Positions 1 through 10,300 of a stretch of 64,000 nt of DNA are shown here, one piece after another. The stretch is from Lingula anatina (lineage: Eukaryota; Brachiopoda; Lingulata; Lingulida; Lingulidae), in the NCBI RefSeq assembly GCF_001039355.2, contig NW_019775768.1, positions 62,001 to 126,000 of the forward strand. Direction: 5' to 3'. The notes under the pieces were generated by a model, which saw only the letters and a list, made by a program, of their open reading frames with translations, ran no database searches and was not told the origin of the DNA. Position numbers and translations under genes: made by a program. The first letter of the stretch is position 1, and the number at the start of each line of letters is the position of its first letter.

Positions 1-27
1 CAGGAGATAAGGAGCATCACTTTTAAG

Positions 28-108
28 TTGGTCACTACCATATTTAATCTGTGATCTGTTAGTCCATGTTAGTCCATTGTTCTGAATACCCTAAAAGTTA
101 TTACAATA
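28..108 (+). repeat. Fragment of inverted-repeat MITE family E
   Basis: The segment contains 'ctgttagtccatgttagtcc' and 'attgttctgaatac', close to the right ends of the fuller copies near 15.79-15.98, 17.81-18.00 and 48.97-49.15 kb. Only one arm is present. It lies directly before a larger dispersed repeat. Seen by eye, boundaries approximate. Confidence 0.5.
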
Positions 109-112
109 CCTG

Positions 113-545
113 TTTTCAAGTAAGGTATCTTCAAATCTTTACAATGAGGTGTAACATTAAAGATGCATACAAAGTCAATTTTTTGTCAACAAAACCAACC
201 AAATGCCAGCATATAGTTTCAAGTAGTATAACTAAGAGAATTACCAAAAGGCATTGTTTAATTTTACCCGAAAATGATGTTTGAATGGTTTTTTCTGCTG
301 GCATTCTAAGCTGTATGTCAATGGGGCAGAAAAGTAGGTCATGAAAGTAGGTTAAATTTCCAACCAAAGATTTAAAGAAAGAAGCAGTCTAAAGGTCTTT
401 TATGGCTGATCGAGTGATCTATTCAGTTTATCCCTTGGCATGTCGAATTTATTTGAGTCATATTAGAAACTAGTAGAAGTGGTTTACATGTGTTACTGGG
501 AATCCACGCTCCACCGATGCTCGGTTCGTATGTACCTTTAAGTGG
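113..545 (+). repeat. Dispersed repeat A, copy 1
   Basis: This stretch aligns in the same orientation with about 47.89-48.27 kb. Shared anchors include 'atagtttcaa.tagtataact', 'tatcccttggcatgtc' and 'agtagaagtggttta'. The two copies differ by many substitutions and small gaps. No coding capacity or terminal repeats are visible, so the class (SINE, LINE tail or decayed DNA element) is unknown. Confidence 0.65.
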
Positions 546-597
546 GCTACATACATATGTGAATGAACAACAAATCTTTCGACAGAGCCTCTATTTT

Positions 598-1680
598 TTT
601 TTTCTTAGCTAGAATTAACATCCAACATTGTGAGGCAAAGCTTTCCTCAAAATTCTGTGAAGTATTTGGAACAATATGGTGATATACCTGGTTCCTTACT
701 ATTCAAGATTATGACTGTCTTGTGTGGAATATCGACAATTACTACTTATTTTTAACATTTTTATGAAAAAAAAACTAAGACAGAATTTTTTTAAAAACTT
801 AGAACAAAAGAAAAAAGGAAATAATTATTTGTGTGTAAGAAATTAAAGGGAGCGATCCCTTGAAACATATTCTTTCTTAAAAATCCCCTTTTCTTATTGG
901 AACCAAGCTGCTCCAACAGGACACCAAGCACGTTGCTCGCATAGAAAAAAAATATGGCTTGTTCTTGATAAGACCTGAGGTGTGAAAAATACTGCATACT
1001 GATTGGCTAAGAGTTGTCAATGATTGACAGCCAGCAACAGGCCAATTCATGCAGGCACTATGCAAAGTAACATGATTTTTAAACCTGTTCCACTCATAAC
1101 ATAGTACCCTAGGGGAAAACAGGACCCCTGTGTGATCTGAAATTATTACTGTCTGTCCCCAGACCCACCTGTTATATTTCTCTGGAAGGGCAATGTAAAA
1201 ACTAGGTGTTGGATAGTGGGTATCTCTGTCCATGTTAAATAACGTATTTTAATACAGGTGCAAAGATTAGGTCAAACACAGCATCAGACCTACTCTAAGT
1301 GCCCAGCTTTGGCATAACACCCAACCCTAAGATTTTTAAAAATCACCTCTGCTGCTGTACGTGCCAGTTTTCAAGGGGTGGGGAAGTTACATAACAGTGT
1401 ACAGCTTGATCATCTCAAATCTGACAGGGGCCTTTTCCTCGATTTTTAACCGACTAGACTATAGCACCCACCTGTGGTCAGAGACTGAATAACCAAGATG
1501 AGCTGAGACAAGTCATCAGTGTGTAAAGACAGAGTCAGTATTAAAGGCAACATAACTTTTAACAAGTGACCCAATCAGGTCCCTTTCTAACCTGCAATTC
1601 AGGACCAAAACTAACTCTTAAGCAAAAAAGGAGTATTTTAATTTAAAGTTATTTCTGCAACAAGACATAAAAGTATGCCT
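598..1680. other. Gene-free stretch
   Basis: AT-rich sequence with no convincing exon. A 118-codon reverse-strand ORF at 877-1233 has no recognisable domain and reads like chance. Confidence 0.4.
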
Positions 1681-1685
1681 TTCTC

Positions 1686-1870
1686 AGGGAGAGGACGGAG
1701 GGCGTCTTCTCGGTCTTCCAGAAGACGGTCAGAATTTTTCAAGTTTACTTTGATGGACATCTAATTTTTTCTGTCAGAAGATGGTCAAAGATGTAGGATG
1801 GATCAACAAAGATAAGTTGGAAGACTTTCAGAGAATAACTCTGGATCTATCCCTGTTTCTATAGATTTCA
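1686..1870 (+). repeat. Dispersed repeat B, copy 1
   Basis: The segment matches about 39.23-39.42 kb in the same orientation. Shared anchors are 'gtcttc', 'tcaagttta', 'caacaaagataa.ttggaagact' and 'cagagaataactctggatct'. On the reverse strand it looks superficially Arg/Pro/Ser-rich before a TGA, but the second copy shows it is a repeat and not a coding exon. Confidence 0.6.
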
Positions 1871-1874
1871 CTCT

Positions 1875-4690
1875 CCAATATGGTGCAGGTGATTGTTTTA
1901 TGTACAGGTGTGTATCTACGGCCAATGCCTTGAAACATTCTCCCTTGAAAACTCTGCAATAAAAGAAATTTACTTAGCACTAGTACTATAAGAGAAGCTG
2001 TGCCCTCTGTCAGACATGGTTATAAATGCCATTTGGTAAATTTACCATTGCAAGCTCTGGTGTCTGCCTTATTTGCCACAATGGCATGAAGAAGATAGTC
2101 AAGTCAAGTCAACTCAAATTTACCATTTATTTTGCTGGCAGTGAAATTCATAAATTAAAATTCTCTTTCGTAATTAAAGCTCAGACTGCCAAAAGTAGTT
2201 CTGGCAGGCCTAGTGGCTGATTGCAAGATTTGCACCACGACATGACAATCTCACAATCCTACAATCTCATTTGCTACTTCAGTTTTCAGAAATGAACCAA
2301 CCCAAGTTGAGTATTTTCCACAGTTAATATTCCACAATTACGGCAATTGTGTGAAAGTGTCATGTAAGCAGTATAAACATGATTCCAACTTGACATAACA
2401 TCACCTACTAAAGGCTAACAAAAAAGGATTTACACTGGTATAAAAGCAGTGTGCTTGTAACATTTGACGGTATTACTGATCAGAAGCTGAATCACGACGG
2501 ACTTCACATTCTCAAGAGTTGCAGTATACAGAATAGTACCAAACATAACGAAGGGACAAAGAATGGCAAGTCTGCACAGCCTTAAGTTTTAAAGATACAT
2601 TTCACTTGCTAGACACACTGTAAAGGTGCAACATAAAAGAGAGCAGTGAAAAAAAAAGGAAAAAAGAAAGAGAAGGAAAAAACAGTATCAGAAACAGCAA
2701 GTTGCTATAAAACTGTGCCTGCCAATTCAAACTGACGTATTTGGAACCTGAAGTAACCTACAACAAGCCGCTCAGTATTTAGGGATAACACACCTTTCAA
2801 ACATTGCAACAACTTGTTATCAGAGTTGTTTAAGAAACAAGTAAGTACTTCAACTTCATTTAGAAATATTGAGTTTAACTTGGAAATGAAATAAATAACA
2901 TGTCAAAGTATCTTAGATCAACTCTTTTCAATTACATTAATTTTCTCAACAAAAACATCCAATCTTTGCAAAAACTCATCATTATCAGAGCAATAAATAC
3001 ATGGTCATTACACTAAACAAGGTAAGAATAAATAGGTTTCTTTGAAAAAGATTAATAGAAATGTAAGGAAAATAAAAGAGAAAAACCATGTAGAACACCA
3101 GAAATGAAGTGCTGAATTCGTTGTGAATGTGAATGTCTCATCTCTCCATAAAAATTCTAAAAAAAAAAAAAAAAGAAAGAAAAAAAAAACAGAAAATTTA
3201 AGTTCAATCAAATAAGATATATTGCAACAATTATTCTTAAGCTGAGAGAAAAGACAGTATTAAAAAATGACCAACATGGATTATTATAAACTTCAGAAAA
3301 AGTATACCTAATATTCCACCTTTTTACATCTTGCCATTCCTACTGGGGTTTTAAAAGCATCATAAACAAAGCTAAATTGTGGCTAAAATAACAGTGTGAG
3401 TTTTTGCAGGATGGCAGGGATAATCTTGCAATTTATACATAAACTTGTTTTATTTTTTACTGGTTTGGGACACTGTTATAACATGCAGTGGCGCATACTT
3501 ATTTTAAATAGTTATGCATGTCCAGATAATCAAATATCCACGTTATTCATGATATACGCTACTCAAATCAGAACTTTTACAAAAACTACAGCAATTTGCC
3601 AATAGCGCCCCTCTTGGAACCTTCAAGTTTCATCCATTGGCCGCCTCTGTCGGTGTACAGTTAAAACCAAGAACCTTGTGTCAACTTACCAATAATTAAG
3701 TGGTATAGTGCATGAGACTGATATGTGACCGAATAGATAAGTCACAGGTTGGATCAGTCTGTAGGATTATGGTTAAGAAATAATCATAATTGAAATACAC
3801 TTGGAATCCATAGGTCGGCATAAAGTAATGTTCTAGTACATGTAGCTGTTGTACCTGACACGAAAACTCATCAATTCTGCATGAAATATTTGCTCAACAA
3901 AACAGTTTATTAATCAGCTTAGCCCTTTTTTTAAAAACCTTTTTCATGATATGTCAAACACGAAGATAAAGTTTCAGTCTCATGCAATTTACATGAAATC
4001 TCCACCAAAGATTTGCCATGTGTCAAAGTCCACTGAATTTTGGTGTAGATTCCTCAAAGGGTGAGTATGAACAAATGCCATTTTCACCCCAAAAAGGAAA
4101 CAAAATGACTTTTTTCTCTATATTCAGACAGACAATGGCCTGACACCACACAAGCACTAAACATAGTTTCTTATCTATCAACAGGGACTGAAAGACCAAA
4201 TGGCATTTAAGCATCAGTAGTTGGTAAAATGATATCGCTATCTAATTACCCTAGCAATTTCCATCGCTGATGCACAATAAGACATCGAGCTGAAATCTCC
4301 GTCTGCCCAACTGGTTAGAACTCTGACACTACACCTGGGTCTCAATGGACATACACGGACATGGATGGATATCATTCAACAAATCCCCATTTCAGTGCTA
4401 ACATTCAGATCTGTATCACAGACAATGAATGATACCAAGCACTGAATTTTTTATAGAGCATTTGGCAGCATTTAGCCTAATGGAATTGAGGCAATCTCAC
4501 AGAATTGCCCTGATAGCAGATGGGTAGATAGGATAGGGTTACAAGCATAAAGATATTAATCGTTTGTAAATAGCTTCTATGAAATTAGATGTGGATCTTT
4601 CAAAACGGCATTGCCTGGTTTTAATTGAAGAAAAAATCATTTATTTTTTGCATCATCTTAAACTGAACATAACAAAGAAATATCTTCTCA
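1875..4690. other. Gene-free stretch left of the peptide gene
   Basis: No supported exon on either strand. It contains A-rich tracts (about 2645-2690 and 3160-3190) and one tRNA-like segment annotated separately. The non-coding first exon and promoter of the peptide gene at 4.87 kb should lie somewhere here but cannot be pinpointed. Undetected last exons of SELENOS (reverse strand) could also lie here. Confidence 0.4.
3700..3785 (+). repeat. Possible tRNA-derived SINE head
   Basis: The segment has the order of a tRNA promoter. An A-box-like 'gtggtatagtgcatgagac' is followed about 40 bases later by a B-box-like 'caggttggatc'. It does not fold clearly into an intact tRNA and has no obvious anticodon loop, so a decayed SINE is more likely than a tRNA gene. 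Weak evidence. Confidence 0.3.
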
Positions 4691-4695
4691 ATCTT

Positions 4696-4739
4696 AAAAT
4701 AAATAATAAAATAAATAAATAAATAAATAAATAAATAAA
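4696..4739 (+). repeat. (AAAT)n microsatellite
   Basis: Uninterrupted ATAA/AAAT tetranucleotide repeat, about 8-10 units, roughly 130 bases before the splice acceptor of the peptide gene. Confidence 0.9.
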
Positions 4740-4872
4740 GCAACAAATATTTTTTTAATATTTTGAAGATGTATATACATTGAAAAAATATAAATATTTA
4801 AGTCTTCTTATATCACTGCATTTCCAAACTTCGCCTTAATACTAAAAGCAACATTGTGCCTTTTTTTCAGAG

Positions 4873-5421
4873 ATGAAGTGGGTTTTGATACTGTCAATTC
4901 TCTCTCTTGCTGTCAACCTATCCATGTCAGCATCGTTTTACTTTGGGGACATGCAAGATCAACCACAAGTATATCCAGATGGAGAGCTTCCGAGCCAGAA
5001 CAAAGGATTTGCAACCTTCTTTCAACAGCTTCAGAATAAACTGAATACAATGGCCAACCCCAGAACCACAGGAAGCAACGATGAGGAACTCGACAGATTT
5101 GGCTTTTCTTTAATGCCACGCCTTGGAGAAAAGGGAGAGAGTACGATTACAAAGGTGGAAGCCCCATCTGGTGTGCAGACCCCCCTCAGTCCTGCATACA
5201 AGTATTGGAGAGCACTAGTCAACATGGGATCTCTACTCACACATCTCAAAGCATGGGACAACACGCGCGAAAAAAAGCCAATCTCTCCAACAAAAAGGAA
5301 CTGGATACCCAAGTTGCCAAAACGTTACACGCACTGCTCGCCATCTTTAGGGTGTATCAATGTAGGAGTCAGTCTGACCAGCCCCGAGCAAAGCGCAGGA
5401 GCTAAAATACGCTATGGATAA
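4873..5421 (+). CDS. Secreted amidated-peptide precursor, calcitonin/amylin-like layout
   Basis: A 182-aa precursor encoded in one exon. A strong acceptor (pyrimidine tract then cag at 4868-4870) sits two bases before the ATG, so the 5' UTR must be spliced from an upstream exon. Residues 1-20 form a signal peptide (basic Lys2, hydrophobic core, small residues at the end). Lys-Arg pairs at 141-142 and 150-151 frame a 7-residue spacer, NWIPKLP. They leave a C-terminal peptide, residues 152-181, followed by Gly182 and the stop. Cys155 and Cys161 give a C-x5-C ring near its N terminus, and Gly182 would give a C-terminal Tyr-amide. An N-terminal small ring plus amidated C terminus is the layout of calcitonin (C-x5-C) and amylin (Tyr-amide). 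The sequence match is too short to prove homology; another neuropeptide family is possible. Gene reality is better supported than family. Poly(A) signals follow at 5571 and 5662. Confidence 0.65.
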   Translation: MKWVLILSILSLAVNLSMSASFYFGDMQDQPQVYPDGELPSQNKGFATFFQQLQNKLNTMANPRTTGSNDEELDRFGFSLMPRLGEKGESTITKVEAPSGVQTPLSPAYKYWRALVNMGSLLTHLKAWDNTREKKPISPTKRNWIPKLPKRYTHCSPSLGCINVGVSLTSPEQSAGAKIRYG

Positions 5422-5570
5422 CTATTTATCTTTTACAGTACATATTACATGTCTATTAATTGCTACTATCTGAGTATCAAACTATCACAATAGACTGACA
5501 TTGACAGAACTATTGGTAAACTTGAACAATCTGTATTGCAAAATGGCACTGTATAGACTGAAATGTTGAC

Positions 5571-5667
5571 AATAAACATTTTCTAACTGTTAACGTAAAT
5601 TACTTTGTGCAAATGCATTTAATTGCCCTATTGTCAATCTTTGCACAATCTGTTTAAAAAAAATAAA
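5571..5667 (+). terminator. Polyadenylation signals of the peptide gene
   Basis: Two AATAAA hexamers, at 5571-5576 and 5662-5667, lie 150-250 bases after the stop codon of the peptide precursor, fitting a short 3' UTR. Confidence 0.6.
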
Positions 5668-5671
5668 GCTA

Positions 5672-5915
5672 TGAACTTGCATAACTTATTGCAAATGCAT
5701 TTAGTTTAAAAATAACTCTTACTTGCTAATACCTTTAAGTTATAAAAACACTATCATGGCAATAGACAAAACAGTGTCCAAAACATTGTAATATGAACTT
5801 GCATAACTTATTGCAAATGCATTTAGTTAAAAAATAACTGTTACTTGCTATTATAATACCTTCTAAAGACATATAATCATGGCAATAGACAAACAGTGTC
5901 CAAAACATTGTAATA
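5672..5915 (+). repeat. Two-copy tandem repeat, about 122 bp
   Basis: The units start 'tatgaacttgcataactta' (5672 and 5793) and end 'cagtgtccaaaacattgtaa'. They are nearly identical with small indels, so the duplication is recent. It begins just after the second poly(A) signal of the peptide gene. Confidence 0.9.
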
Positions 5916-6780
5916 CCAGTCACAGCAGTGACGTCAGTGGTAGTTAGCACGCTCTCCTGTAGGCAGAAATCTACAATAACATCAGGGACATCAACAGCTA
6001 GTTGACAACCCCAGCTTCTCATGTTCAGAACATGAACAGAAGAGAACTCTTAAGTTAATGCAATGCAACATGTCAAGTAAAGGGTATCTGTTTAAGTGAC
6101 CCTCCAATGTTGTAACAAGTAGGCTACTATTTTGTCACTCTAAAAGAGCACTGTTGTAGATGTTACTCAAAAGTATACAACTCAATGTGAAAACGTCTTG
6201 ACATTGACTTGAGCTGATCACTAATAAGAATGAATCTGAAGCATTTATTTTATGGAAATACGTCAGACTCTATAGTTATTGGTTAATAAAAAAATGGTGA
6301 AAATCCAAACGTGACCTCTTGATCTCAGCACTTTCCGATGCCTATATTTGCTAAACACAGTGACTGTAATGCGATCTCAACATGAATACAACCCACACTG
6401 CTAGGGAAATGGAATGATGTATCTCCTTTAAGCATGCAATAATGTCACATTATATTTTAAGGGATGCGTCATAAGACAATGATATCAAAAACGTGGCATG
6501 TGATGGCATTATACTGTGTACCAGTAGGAATACCCAATACCCACAGAACATTTCACAATAGGCCTTTTGCAGCAAAATGGCTAGATGTTGACTTCTTTTA
6601 TTAACAGAGGAGCTTGCTCTCCAGCATTCATTCTTTTGTTTGCTGGATAGCAAGCTCTTCAGTTAACAAAAGAAGTCATCATCTAGTCACCTAGATGCAA
6701 AAGAATTACAGACAAAATTCACTTTATACAATAACAATACACAATATTTGATGGAATATTTTTAAAAAAAATATTTACAG
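5916..6780. other. Gene-free stretch in the 3' flank or intron of SELENOS
   Basis: No supported exon. A short inverted repeat is visible at about 6585-6680 ('gttgacttcttttattaac' against 'gttaacaaaagaagtcat'), probably another small hairpin element. Confidence 0.35.
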
Positions 6781-6784
6781 TAAC

Positions 6785-6960
6785 AGGCCTGTAGCCAGGA
6801 GGTGGGAGGTTGGGGGGGGGGGGTATTCGAAAGAACCCCCCTTTTTGCAGGGAAAAGGTCCCCTCTGGATAAAATTTTATTTAGGTTTATGAAGGTTTCA
6901 TGGTTAAAGGTCCACTTTTCAGAAAAAAGAACCCCCCTTTTGAAATTGCTGGCTATAGGC
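6785..6960 (+). repeat. Dispersed repeat with G-tract, copy 1
   Basis: It starts 'ggcctgtagccagg', followed by a G14-like run and repeated 'aacccccctttt' blocks. The start ('aggcctgta.ccag') and the 'aaaaagtggacc'-like segment recur near 45.12-45.22 kb. Class unknown. Confidence 0.45.
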
Positions 6961-7129
6961 CTGCAGTTATCTGGCCAAATAATATATGAAAAAGATTTTA
7001 ACTGTTAATTTAAAAACACATTTACTATCTAGGCTCTGTTTGATGACAGTTGTAAGAATTACATTCTACATATTTGCCAGTTTCTATCAGCCTCTATTTG
7101 GCTAATAAGCAAGACTTTCCCCAGCAAGC

Positions 7130-7320
7130 TGTTCAGTCCACATTTGGATGCCCATTAGCCTCAAAAGACGGCCTATATTTCCATGGACGGCTAACAAAAT
7201 TTGGGGGTTGGTAGGTTGGGCTGGCTGGCTTGGGATGGACTCCTTGTAAATTGATGACCAAATTTATTCACATTTTGGACTCCCTTTATCCTAAATCCTA
7301 GGAAAACCCCTTCTAATAGT
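7130..7320 (+). repeat. Dispersed repeat L, uninterrupted copy
   Basis: This stretch ('cattagcctcaaaagacggcc', 'ggttgggctggctggc', 'ggactcc', 'aaattgatgacc') matches, in reverse orientation, two blocks at about 36.05-36.135 and 36.35-36.45 kb that are separated by a MITE. This copy therefore shows the site before insertion. Confidence 0.75.
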
Positions 7321-7392
7321 TAGTTGATCCCTTTTGTTCCCCTTCTAATAATTATGGGAATGAAAAGCGAAGGTTCCTAAAATGACACTTAC

Positions 7393-10300
7393 CTGTCCAG
7401 GCTTGACCTTCGACCTGTACCCCTTGCCTTGTAAATGGTTGTCCCAGTCTTGAATTTTCAATTGCCTCTTTTTCTCTTCAATCTAGTAAAGATATTAAAC
7501 CATATGTGAAGTTTATTTATTGACATGCAAATTCTTTTGATACAAGCAGTGAAAAAGATATAAAAGCATACATTATGTGACGTTTATTTATTGACATGCA
7601 AATTCTTAATACAAGCAGTGAAAAAGATATAAAAGCATACATGTACTAGTATGTGATGTTTATTTATTGACATGCAAATTCTCTTAATATAAGCAGTGAA
7701 AAATTGGTGCAACCAACATGTTACATTCCTTCCTACTACTGTTTTCCATGCTAAATGAAAATACTATAGCTATGTCAAGATGGCTGACAATCCAGGTTGG
7801 ACAGGGGAAGGTGTATATGGTTACTTTTTGCAGTATTGATTAACCTGGGGTAGCGCTAACACTCGCCAATTTAGCCAAATGCTAAAACTGACTTAAATTG
7901 GCTAAAGAAAAGGGGCTTGATTTGACATGTTTTAGCCAAATTATAACCATTTTGATAACAAATTGACAAAAATGTGGTGATTTGGCTAAGCGAAAAAAAA
8001 TTGCTAGCGCTACCCCAGTTAACCGTTCTCAGGTAAGTTCAACAAGAAGCCATTCATGCAGTGCCACCTAGAATGTGTTCAAAATCCCGGCTTGGATGGC
8101 TTTAATCAGATAAAAATGAAAAGTACAATTTTACAAAAATTGTATAAAAAATAATAATAATAATAAAAAATTTACAAAGTTTGAGGTCACACCTAAGGAC
8201 TGTAGGGGAAAAAATTGTGAAGATGATTTTGGAGATGTTTGGCTACTGTAACAAAAAAAGGGGGGGGGGGGAATTGAACTGTGTCAATATTATCAGACAA
8301 AAAAAAATATGGCTATCTACTAGTACTTACAAGATATGATGATGCATCAAACAAGAAACAAAAATCATGGTCTTACAGACAATTCGTTATGAAAAAAAAA
8401 AAAAATAGGTCTAAACATTTAGTGTTGAATAAATTTAACATTGCAGGTCCAGATAGCCTTACGGCAGTTTGAATAAGAACAGGTTGCACAATTTAATAAA
8501 TTATGCCAAGTGCTAATTACATATAACATTAGGCACCCTCATTAATAAACTGCTCATTAGTTACTCTATTATATGAATTAATACATGGGAAACATGCAAT
8601 TTGCTACATAATATGAAAATTGGTCACTAATGTTTAAGCCCACGTGAAATGTTAACCTTACAAATTAAAACTTTCAATGTCACCTCTACAACTAAAGGCT
8701 CCACTTTTAATTTGTTAAATTCAAAGAACATTGATAAAATGTGAACACCACCCGATTGAATAATTCTACTTAGAGTCATCAAGTAGAATTCAAATCAATA
8801 ACATGGTCCGGATAAATAAGATTTTGGAACATGATATCATATGTGGTAAAAATTTTATGATAATAAATGAAGTGACCAGTCCAACAAGGTTAGTATATTA
8901 CCTAGTAAGAGCTCTCAGGATGGGGCCACAACATCACTTTCTTATTGAATTTTACCACATCAAAAGTTCCAGAATTTGATTCATCTAAAATCTTAATTGT
9001 TATGAACTCAATAGAGAGCGAATGGCCCCACAAAGTCAGCATTAGCTGATAATGTACAAGCAAATGCCTGCTACCATTACTTGAAATATTTGTGCGGTAC
9101 GTATGTCCTTGGACACCCATGCACTCAGGTCCTAGTACAGAAAAGGCAGCTACTCTCCATCCTGTTATTAGTAATACCCCTATTCCACACCAACTACGAA
9201 TTCCACGAACCACCAGGAACTCATGAATGTCAGGGTCCTGACTTTAATTTTGATAAATTCCTTTAGGTTTCTTGTTTATTTTCAGTCAGTTCTTGCAATT
9301 CTCGAGAGATCAGAAAAACAAGAAAAAATTTTGAAATGTTCAAAATTTTGGTCCCATACTCCCAAATGCAAAAAAATCTTGGTTAATATCACAACTGATT
9401 CCTAATACATTTTTAACCATTTCTGTATATTTTTACTTTAACTTGGGAATCATAAAATTGAAGCACTGGTCTGAACACTATTTGACTGTGATTCTGTAAA
9501 GTTGGGACGAGGGTCTTTCTGTACCCTTCTCGAGGAACATTCCTTGAAATTTCGAGGATAGTCAAGATGACATTAGTAATCACACCATTCGGCAGATACT
9601 TAGACCGCATTCACAACGAGTTGAGCCATGGCTCTACAAATCCACAAACTAAATATGATGGGCGTACATGAAAGAAAAACCGCCTAATCTTTTAATAGTC
9701 TCTCCGCCTCTCACACGCCTCCCCACGCATCGTCCCTGTGGGGGTACAGTCATTAAATCTCAGCTCCATTGGGACGTGTCTGGTAGTTGGATAGGCCTGT
9801 AGACTAGTGTAACATTCTAGGACAAGGGACAAGACTGCCCTTAAGCAAAAAAGTAGAAAAAGATGGTGTGGGGTGGGGGTGGGGACCTAGGCCAGTGATA
9901 TTTTTGGCTCCCAAAAAGTCAGAAATCTGCTGATAGTTGGAGAAATCTCATCCCTGCACATTCCATGCTGGAGCTAAGATAAAAAACTATCTTTCTAAAA
10001 CATTTTCACACATATTAAATTATACATATGTATCAGAATCAAATTCCATTAAATATCTAGTAACTCTATTGTAGCCACATGATAAACATAATTATACAAT
10101 TATTAAGATTGCAATATTAATCATCCTACATACTAGATAGCAATACTACATCCTAATGTTAAAACTATATAATTTATGTAACTACAAAGGGTGACCTCTA
10201 CTGTGAAACTTGAAAAAACTCGAAGTGATATAACTTAACAGAAATGGTGTTTTTCCAGGAACATACAAAGCCATAGATTATGGAAGGATTTACACTACAA

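Noticed and set aside
877-1233. 118-codon reverse-strand ORF
   Set aside because: No domain, signal peptide or splice context that I can recognise; composition is like translated non-coding DNA.
1686-1760. Reverse-strand reading PSSGRPRRRPPSSP then TGA as the SELENOS C terminus
   Set aside because: The same DNA recurs at 39.23-39.42 kb as a dispersed repeat, and no splice acceptor or Gly-rich tail is in place.
2160-2220. Forward-strand end AKSSSGRPSG followed by TGA, resembling the Gly/Ser/Arg tail and Sec codon of selenoprotein S
   Set aside because: SELENOS is on the reverse strand, the similarity is low-complexity only, and nothing upstream in this frame resembles the protein.
8902-9213. 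103-codon reverse-strand ORF ending in a protein-like segment
   Set aside because: No family recognised, overlaps the left end of a diverged MITE, and lies inside a SELENOS intron on the same strand without exon phases that fit.
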